Shown one piece after another: positions 8,401-14,847 of a stretch of DNA of 14,847 nt (position 1 is its first letter; each line of letters opens with the position of its first letter). Location: NCBI GenBank assembly GCA_004335835.1, contig RWJK01000576.1, positions 1 through 14,847 on the forward strand. Reading direction: 5' to 3'. The stretch comes from Scenedesmus sp. ARA3. Its lineage: Eukaryota; Chlorophyta; Chlorophyceae; Sphaeropleales; Scenedesmaceae. A model generated the notes under the pieces. That model saw only the letters and a program-made list of their open reading frames with translations, searched no databases and was not told the origin of the DNA. Both the position numbers and the translations under genes were made by a program.

Positions 8401-11068
8401 TCAATGCGCGCGCCAGCAGCGCCTTTGCGCGGCTGATCCTGTACAGCTTCCCTGCGGTGTGCTGGGTGTACGGGGCGGGCTTCACCTTCAGCACCTTTGT
8501 GTCAGGTGAGCGGGGTGGTTGTTTGTTGCAGAGCAAGGGTGCTGCCGGTGCAGCGCATGGGGTGGCCGCCGCTGGTGCAGTGAGGATGAGTGTGCTTGGT
8601 GGGAGATGGTGCCTGCATCGCTTGCTCGTAGCAGCTGTCTCTGCTTGCAGGCAGGGCAAGGAAAGTGCAAGGCAGCAGCGAGCTATGCAGACGCGTATCG
8701 TCGTACAGCTTGCGTGCGTGTGGCACAGCGCCTTCTTGTCAGTCTGAGGGAGGGTGCACAGCAAGGTGTGCACATATCCCACCCTTGATGGATGTGGTGA
8801 GAGGAGTTTGTGTGGTTGCTTGCCGCCTGCCGCCTGCGCTGCCATGTTTGTTGCTGCTGCTCCCCCGTGCTGTGCAGTGGTGTTCTGGGGCGGCCCCATC
8901 ATGCAGGCCTACGACCTGCTGCGCACATCAGTGCGCAGCGTGTCCATCAAGGCGCTGCGCCCCGCGACAGCAGCAGAGATCGAGCGCATGCACGGCGACT
9001 GTGCCATCTGCTGGTGCGAGATGACAGTGGCACCAAGCAGGGGTGGCGCTGCCGGCAGCAGCAGCAGCAGCAGCAGTGGAAGCAGTGCCGCAGCAAGCAC
9101 TGCAGCAGGCGCAGCTGCCTTGGGAAACCTGAGTGCATCTGCTGCAGCAGGACAAGATGCAGCAGCAGGTGCAGCTGTTGCTGCAGAGGACCTGGCGGAC
9201 ACTTACCCAGCTGCAGTGCCAGGGCAGGATGCAGAGCAGCAGCATGCAGCTGACATGGCTAGGGCAGGCTCTGCTGGTGTTGAGCAGCTGCAGGCGGGTA
9301 GCGCTGCTGCGCTGCTTGGCTACACGCTGCCGTGCAGCCATGCATACCACCAGCAGTGCCTCAACCAGGTGAGGCGCTGTTCCCCAAAAGTCTAGCTGGC
9401 AGTGTTGCGTCACATCAGCGTGGAGCAGCTGCTATGCGGGCCTGCATTACCAGCGCTTCTTCAGATGTACAGTGATGCATGGTTGCTGGTTTTCTGCAGA
9501 GGCTTCGGCAGCTGCGAGGCATGCTTGAGCTGCTGCTGTTGGACGCTGCGGCTATGTGCCAAATGCTTAGCAGGTCATGCATTTCATTCTGTTGAGCCGC
9601 ATGCTGCAGCTGCACTCAGTTGCCACAACTCAAAAGTGCCCGTGCCTGCATCTTGTTGTGCCTGCAGTGGCTGCAGCAGTGCCACAGCTCGGGCGCCACT
9701 GCCAGCTGTCCCATGTGCCAGACCCCACTGCAGCTCAGCGTGCAGTGGAACCTGCTGCCATGGCGCTGGCGGCGCCAGCCTGCCCTGGCAGCACCTGGCG
9801 GCGCTGCTGCTGCTGGCCTGGGCGCTGCGCTGGGTGCAGCAGCAGCTGCCGGGGCCGGCGGCGTGGCTGCTGGTGATGCCGCCAACAACTACCTGCTGCT
9901 GCACCAGCCGCGGCTGGCGCTGCTGCTGGCTGACATGCCGCAGATCCTGGCGCCGGAGGCGGTGCAGATCCTGGCTGAGGTGCAGGTGAGGGGGTGGCGT
10001 TGAGCATGCGTGCTGCAGGCAGCAACACATCAGGAGTGACAGGGGTGCTCAGACCTCATTAAGGGCAACGGGTGTTGCTTGTGATATACTGTCCTCTCTG
10101 CAGTGCACAGGCAGGGGCGTCACGCGTGTTATTCTGTGCAATTTAGCTCTCTCTGTGAGGCTCGGTCTCTCGAGTATGGCAAGTTTATGTTTCACCTTGG
10201 CCATGCGGTGGTCAGTGGCTTACTAGCCTTTGTTGCTGCTTGGTGCTTGCCGCAGGACCTGCGCCAGCAGCGGCAGCAGCTGGTTGGCGTGCTGCAGCTG
10301 CGGCAGCAGCAGCTGCAGGAGCTGGCTGGCCAGCAGCAGCGCATAGAGCTGGAGCTGGAGCAGCAGCGGCGGCAGCTGCTGCAGGAGCTGCAGCTGCTGC
10401 GGCGTGCTAGAGACAGGCAGCGGCAGATGCGGCGGCTGCTTGAGCAGCAACAGCAGCAGCAGCAGCAGACGACCCAGCACATCAGACAGACAGTAGCAGG
10501 TAGCAGCAGCAGCGATCAGGCAGGGCATGCAGCAGCAGCAGATGTACCAGTAGATCCCCATGCGGGAGCCGCAGCTGCACAGGCTGCTGGCGGAGATGCA
10601 GCAGAGTGGGAGCAGCAGCAGGATGCAGCAGATTGGGATGCAGGCGAGGGCATGAACCTTGAGCGCTTTAGGCAGCTGGAGTCGATGCTTGACGCATTCA
10701 TCAGTGAACAGATGCAGGCTGCTGGTAGAGCAGCAGCAGCAGCAGCAGCAGCGGCCAGTAGGCATGAAGCAGCTAGTCCTAGGAGGGTCAGCAAGTGGGG
10801 TTTGAGGGCGCACAAGCGGCAGCGGCAGCTAGAGGGAGCAGCAGAGCACCAGCAGCGGCAGGAGCCAGCAACATTGTCAGCAGCAGGGACGTCAGCGGCA
10901 GCAGCAGCAGCAGGTATAGCGGCAGCAGGGCTGCAGCCACATGTCATGGCAGCAGAGGAGCCGCAGCAGCAGGGCATCGACGCGTACCCTGGAGAGCAGT
11001 TGATCCTTGCGCATGCTAGCAGCAACCAACTGCGGCTGCGCAAGTCTGTGCACCACCAGCAGGAGTAG
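5482..11068 (+). CDS. Polytopic membrane RING-H2 protein, probable E3 ubiquitin ligase, ten exons
   Basis: Exons: 5482-5947, 6161-6328, 6652-6761, 7013-7233, 7328-7390, 7480-7948, 8250-8505, 8878-9368, 9668-9985, 10256-11068 (1124 aa). Roughly nine hydrophobic segments lie near residues 81-94, 110-121, 131-147, 183-210, 254-269, 329-343, 348-368, 524-540 and 565-592. A hydrophilic loop (about 370-500) would lie on one side of the membrane. A RING-H2 follows: Cys626, Cys629, then after a 107-residue Ser/Ala/Gln insertion Cys737, His739, His742, Cys745, and finally Cys762 and Cys765 (CPMC). Residues 855-925 are Gln/Leu/Arg-rich and likely coiled coil; the tail is Ala/Gln-rich. RING-H2 domains recruit E2 enzymes, and many-TM RING proteins such as HRD1, gp78 and TRC8 act in ER protein degradation; a similar role is inference, without clear orthology. 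Weak points: the first 75 residues (start 5482 or Met76 at 5707) and the poor donor GTCCTG after exon 5. Confidence 0.8.
6337..6360 (+). repeat. (GCT)7 tract in intron 2 of the RING gene
   Basis: Seven GCT units plus GCC begin eight bases after the donor GTGGGT at 6329. The sense-strand CTG orientation matches the tracts in intron 1 of the phosphoesterase gene and intron 6 of this gene. Confidence 0.9.
8223..8243 (+). repeat. (TGC)7 tract at the intron 6 acceptor of the RING gene
   Basis: Seven TGC units run almost directly into the acceptor CTGCAG at 8244-8249, so the repeat occupies the position of the pyrimidine tract. Confidence 0.9.
9055..9077 (+). repeat. AGC tract in the RING-domain insertion
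   Basis: A run of about seven AGC codons encodes serines at the beginning of the low-complexity insertion between the second and third metal ligands of the RING-H2 domain. It is followed by Ala/Gly-rich sequence up to about 9320. Confidence 0.88.
10443..10469 (+). repeat. CAG/CAA tract coding for poly-Gln in exon 10
   Basis: Consecutive CAG codons with one CAA give about eight glutamines near the end of the predicted coiled coil. A related GCA run coding for nine alanines lies at about 10729-10755. Confidence 0.88.
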
Positions 11069-11805
11069 TTAGAAGTGTTTGGAGTGCATTGTGTTGTATG
11101 CATGCACAGGTGTGTGCATTGTGCATGGACGGCTGTGCATAGGACAGTGACCTGCTTCTATCCTCAAGTGTGACCTGCTTCTATCCTCAAGTGTGACCTG
11201 CTTCTATCCTCAAGTGTGACCTGCTTCTATTCTCAAGTGTGACCTGCTTCTGTGGTAAAGAAAGAGAGAGATCATGTTCCTGGCGTTTGTCGTGTGCGTG
11301 GTGTGTCGTGTGAATCAACTGGTATGCAGGCACATCTGTTCATGCAGCCAGGCTCTTCTGCAGCCAGGCTGGTCAGCATGACAATGTCCTTAGTAGGTCG
11401 CATTGACAGCTCTTGTTCTGCGTGGCAACTTGCTTGCATGCCCACCCCGCTGTGTCATCAGGGTCACGTGCAGTTTCACTTGTGAAAGTTCGGGCTGGTT
11501 GAAACCAGGGCGCGGGACACCATCAACTGGCCACGTGTGTACACAACAGGAGGGGCAAGCCAATGGCTGGGGAGCCAGAATTGCGACCTCACCAATGCAA
11601 TGGCACTGCATTGCAGTTCTGTGGAGGTGCATCTGCTGACCATGGTGATCAACCAGTATGCAGAACAAGCCAGCCACGATTGTGGCGCTACATCTTCTTG
11701 CAGCACACCCCAAACTGCAGCCCATCCTCCCTTCCAAGCAAATGCAAAAACTCATTCAGATCTTGGAGCCGTGAGGACCCGCTGCAGCCATATAAATTCG
11801 TTGCT
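11069..11805. other. Intergenic region downstream of the RING gene
   Basis: No convincing gene is seen. The interval includes the 23-bp minisatellite, a short GA-rich patch near 11260-11272 and the presumed 3' UTR of the RING gene. I find no plus-strand TGTAA between 11069 and 11805, so the 3' end of that transcript cannot be placed. A 121-codon minus-strand frame (11755-11390) lacks recognisable motifs. Confidence 0.55.
11148..11251 (+). repeat. 23-bp minisatellite, 4.5 copies
   Basis: Units start at 11148, 11171, 11194, 11217 and 11240, each beginning TGACCTGCTTCTAT. The first three are identical, the fourth has one C-to-T change at 11231, and the fifth stops after 12 bases. The near-identity points to recent expansion. 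It lies 80 bp beyond the RING gene's stop, so probably in its 3' UTR. There are no spacers, so this is not a CRISPR array. Confidence 0.95.
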
Positions 11806-11810
11806 TTACA
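11806..11810 (-). terminator. Possible TGTAA polyadenylation signal of the BTB gene
   Basis: Plus-strand TTACA reads TGTAA on the minus strand, about 260 nt past the TGA at 12070-12068. This is the first minus-strand match downstream of that stop and gives a plausible 3' UTR length. Confidence 0.5.
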
Positions 11811-12067
11811 AATCTGGCCAGAAAGCGTTCAACCTGCCCCACCAATAAACTCAAATCGTATGAATCCTTCCCCTTGAATGTGCACCCGCCCAATCCCTCC
11901 GAACCCTAGTACAGCAATAGCCCAGCTGCCTTGCACTGGTTGATGACTGCATGCTCGTCTGTTTGGCAGACAGCACTCACAGCTTTGCGGAGCCAGCCCA
12001 GCTCCTGTACCCACATTGCTGCAGTTGGGCGACAGCAAGCCCCCACAGCAGCCCAGCTCGCACCGCC

Positions 12068-14779
12068 TCACTGCACATCTTTGATCAGCAGCTGCATTTT
12101 TAATGTGCCGTCGGCGTGCACCAGCCCCTGCTCCCGCAGCTTGCGCTCACACTCGACGTAAGTCCTGAACGCACCAAGCTCGAAGATGTCGGCCTTTCTC
12201 TGGGGCTGGTGGGGATAGCTGCACAGCTGCGCCTGGCACCAGGGCGTTTCAATGCCCCTGTGGGCTGGACCGTCTACACCGTCATTGAAATTCGGTCCGG
12301 GCGGTGCTGGCAGCACTCTGATCCTGTACACCATGTAGCCCAAGGAACCCTGAATGTGCGGGGCGGCAGCAGCGGCGGATTAGCAGCAACGCCGTGAGCA
12401 GCGCTGGTGGGCGGAAAAGCAGAGCACAATGACAACCAGCGCTCTTGAACGCTCGGGTCAGTCATCCGCCACAGCGCCGACGGCTAGCTGCGACAGTGCA
12501 GCGCATCGCTGTGAAGTTCCCCACTACATCACGAATAACGACTGGGCAGCAGGGTCAGCACAAAGGCTGCTGGATACTATTTCAAGTGCTGTACAGGCTG
12601 GCATGGCAAGCTCTCACAAGGCACTTCGGCTGCATGCTCACCGCAGGCATGCCTTGGCCATGACTCAATGACAGCTCCAGCGTGCAGCTGACACCGCTAG
12701 CCCCAGCCACTGCTGGCGCCAGCACAGCTGCACCGGCATCTCCAGCTGCTGCATGACCTGCTGCTGCTGCTGCAGCGCCATCTGCTGGCGATGCATCTGA
12801 TGCAGCATTTGCATCTGCATCTGCAGGTGCCGCTGTTGCTGCGTGTCGCGCCACTGCATACAGCTGCACAGCGTACGTCCTGCCCTGCCAGGCCGGCACC
12901 TGCCAGGTAACAGAACCCCACTGTGCACAGTTGTCAGCAGCTGCGCGAGAGAGGCTGCCATCAACCGCTGCTTGCAGGGCACTGAGCGGGATGCCAGTCT
13001 CACACAGCAGCGGGCGTGCGGCCTGCCTTGCAGAGGATGGCCTTTTGGGCAAGCGCCACGCCTTGCGCTGTGTCTTCAAAACGGGGCCTAGAGCAAACCG
13101 CCACACACTCATAGTATCACTTCGCAGCTGCTCAAGCGGCGAATCGGCTGCAAGTCCTGCAGCTGCAGCCACCCTGCACAGGCCCGCCATGGCGAATGCA
13201 CTGGTCGCCAGCATGTTCGCTGTTGCGAGCTCTTGAGGTGTGAAGCACTGCGCTAGCAGCGGCCATGCTGGTAGCACCATCGCTGTGTACAGCGGGGAGC
13301 AGTGCAAGATTTGGATGGTGTCGCACAGCTGCTGCATCTGCTGCAGCGACGGCTGCGGCTGCTGTGCCTCCGCCCACCGCGCAATGACATACACCACCGT
13401 GTTCTCCCTTGCAACGCGTGTCTTGACACTCGACAGCAGCTGCAGCAACCCCCCGTGCGGCAGCTCTAACAGCTTGGGCCATTTCGTCTGAACATCTGAG
13501 CAAACAACCTCCAGATCACCCAGCTCTTCCTGAAGCAGCGCTGCTGCTGCATTGCACAGCGGCTTGTATGCTGGCATGTCGGGGCAGGCAGGCGGCAAGC
13601 TCATGATGTGCAGCGCAGTGCCCCACTCCAGCTGGCCTTGCGCTGCAATGAGCTGCAGCTGCTCACTGGCGGCAACCACAGCTCTGCTGGCGTCTAAGCT
13701 GTCTGCAAGCACGACAAGCTGCAGCAGCTGCTGCTGGCTGCATTGCTCAAGCTGCGGCTGCGCCTGGTACAGGCTGCGGATGAACAGCTGCCCAACCTCC
13801 AGGGATGGCACCTGCAGCAAGGACAAGGAAAAGTGGCAGCAGCACATGGAACAGGCACAACTAGGACGCACAGGAATTGCAGGTTTCAGAGGTTGATGAA
13901 TACAATTCAGCACACACAGCAGCTGAGCTCACACAGACTTGCTGCAGATGAGCTGCGCTGCATCTCTGATCACCGCCATCATATGTAGCAGCCGAATTGA
14001 TGCCTTGAACGACGCCATGCATGCTGAGACGACAGTCTGGAGTGCCAATCAGAAGCAAGCACGGCCATGCTGCCAATTGCCTGTTGCTACTGGTGATGCT
14101 GCAGCTGCAGCCATCCCGGTGTCAGTGGATGTGGTTCAAAGAGGGCTTCACCCTGCACGGCTGCATTCTGTGCATTTCATCTGTGTAAAAGATGGTGAAG
14201 CAAGCACCATACGTGAATGATGCTTGCGAGCAACGCGACAGCAGCAACATGCCTGCCAATTTGCAGTGCCAAACCACACATAGCAGGGTAACACGCCCTT
14301 GGCGGACTGTCAACCCAGTCAGACGGGAGCTGGCACTGCTGAGCTGGTGCCGGGTCAGGCAGTGATCCACTTACATGCAGTACCAGCTCGTTGCCGTCTC
14401 CCTCGCTCCACTTGGAGATGCGCACTTGGAAAACGCTGCTGCATGCACTCAAAAGGAATCGATGGCCATGCAAGTGCACAGTAGGCCTGTGTGCTGCTGG
14501 CCCCGCTGCTGCTGCATGCTGCACGCCATCTGCGCCATCGCCTGTCCGTTGACGCTTTACAGCACGCTCCTCCGTTTGTTCCGACTCCTCCACCAGCACT
14601 ATAGTCACGTCTGAGAGCTCAGAGCTGTCGTAAAACTGGCTGGCATCCAACAGCAAGCTTCGGCTCGCATCTCCCTGCATGACTTTTTTATAACTGTAAG
14701 GAGCCTGTATATGCTTCTGTGTCCACTCGTTGGCATGCAGACTGAGGCAGCAGAGATCTACGCACACAGCATAGTTCAA
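12068..14779 (-). CDS. BTB/POZ-BACK protein with possible MATH-like C terminus, three exons
   Basis: Exons in transcription order: 14779-14375, 13811-12618, 12349-12068; all joins are phase 0 (626 aa from 14779, 593 aa from Met34 at 14680). A BTB fold is read from DSSELSDVTIVLVEE (51-65), HLHGHRFLLSACSSVFQ (102-118) and LVLHVPSLEVGQLFIRSLY across the first intron. Inside it lies a charged insertion with KRQRTGDG (75-82), which could be a nuclear localisation signal. A helical region follows with the BACK-like VVYVIARWAEAQQ. BTB-BACK proteins dimerise and often serve as Cullin-3 substrate adaptors. The last about 200 residues, interrupted by an Ala/Asp-rich run, end in DIFELGAFRTYVECERKLRE...DGTLKMQLLIKDV, reminiscent of a MATH domain end; that is inference. 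Met34 may be the real start, since the A/T-rich promoter-like sequence lies just upstream of 14779. Transcription converges on the RING gene. Confidence 0.85.
12728..12868 (-). repeat. Ala/Asp-rich low-complexity segment with CAG-sense triplets in the BTB gene
   Basis: On the coding (minus) strand this stretch is dominated by GCA, GAT and GCT-type codons and encodes alternating Ala/Asp/Pro followed by poly-Ala. It interrupts the C-terminal domain after QGRTYAVQLYAVARH and before CTLELSLSHGQG, so it is an insertion between two parts of one fold. Confidence 0.75.
13812..14374 (-). other. Intron 1 of the BTB gene (563 nt)
   Basis: The donor is GTAAGT at 14374 and the acceptor is CTGCAG ending at 13812. 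The join gives LVLH-VPSLEVGQ, a continuous BTB strand and helix. I see no additional exon, repeat or RNA gene inside it. Confidence 0.75.
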
Positions 14780-14780
14780 T

Positions 14781-14790
14781 GTATAATAAT
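14781..14790 (-). promoter_or_regulatory. A/T-rich TATA-like element upstream of the BTB gene
   Basis: The minus strand reads ATTATTATAC immediately upstream of ATG 14779. It is too close to that ATG to position a start site for it but sits about 100 nt before Met34 at 14680, which suits the shorter protein. A second run, TATAAAAAA at 14692-14684, directly precedes Met34 and may simply be an A-rich leader. Confidence 0.35.
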
Positions 14791-14847
14791 CTGGTGTGTT
14801 GCTGTTGGCGTAAAGTATGATTTACTTCTTTTCCCGTACTCGTAAAT

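Noticed and set aside
8153..8902. 249-codon minus-strand frame opposite RING gene exon 7
   Set aside because: It is antisense to a transmembrane exon with matching splice phases, contains poly-Gln from the CTG intron tract, and shows no domain.
10103..10255. In-frame upstream extension of RING gene exon 10 beginning at 10103, as a separate gene
   Set aside because: A good acceptor (CCGCAG at 10250-10255) and phase agreement with exon 9 make this intron sequence; its translation has no family signal.
10223..11103. Long minus-strand frames opposite exon 10
   Set aside because: They are mirror images of CAG repeats read as poly-Cys, poly-Leu or poly-Ala.
11148..11251. Regularly repeated 23-bp units resembling a CRISPR array
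   Set aside because: The units abut with no spacers, the context is eukaryotic, and there are no cas genes; it is a tandem minisatellite.
11390..11755. 121-codon minus-strand frame in the intergenic region
   Set aside because: No motif, no splice continuity with the BTB gene and mixed composition; it lies past that gene's likely poly(A) signal.

Overview
The window looks like nuclear DNA of a green alga, most likely chlorophycean. The signs are GC-rich genes with many short introns, GTGAGT-like donors and CTGCAG-like acceptors, and CAG/CTG triplet tracts in exons and introns. There are Ala/Ser/Gln low-complexity insertions inside conserved domains, TGTAA-type polyadenylation signals, an apparent chloroplast transit peptide, and a Ty3/Gypsy retrotransposon fragment. 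No bacterial features (operons, Shine-Dalgarno sites, CRISPR) are visible. All gene models were spliced by eye, joining GT-AG borders so that reading phase and family motifs continue.

Layout. (1) 1-474, minus: the amino-terminal part of a Ty3/Gypsy reverse transcriptase, open throughout and running off the left edge. (2) 502-3238, plus: a seven-exon calcineurin-like metallophosphoesterase (458 aa) with all five metal-site motifs; its GNHD motif sits on a 16-nt microexon. (3) 4284-5366, minus: a three-exon small protein of unknown function (about 154 aa) with a putative plastid transit peptide. (4) 5482-11068, plus: a ten-exon polytopic membrane protein (about 1124 aa) with a RING-H2 domain and a Gln-rich coiled coil, probably a membrane E3 ubiquitin ligase. 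(5) 11148-11251: a 23-bp minisatellite. (6) 12068-14779, minus: a three-exon BTB-BACK protein (593-626 aa) with a possible MATH-like C terminus.

Organisation. Genes 2 and 3 converge and their 3' UTRs may overlap. Genes 3 and 4 diverge from a 115-bp gap. Genes 4 and 5 converge on the minisatellite region. Nothing ties the four genes into one pathway. The RING protein and the BTB protein both belong to classes linked to ubiquitination, but their proximity may be chance. I see no clear novel multi-gene system. The most unusual points are the greatly enlarged loop inside the RING domain, the catalytic microexon, the retroelement fragment almost touching a start codon, and the inverted BTB/MATH-like order.
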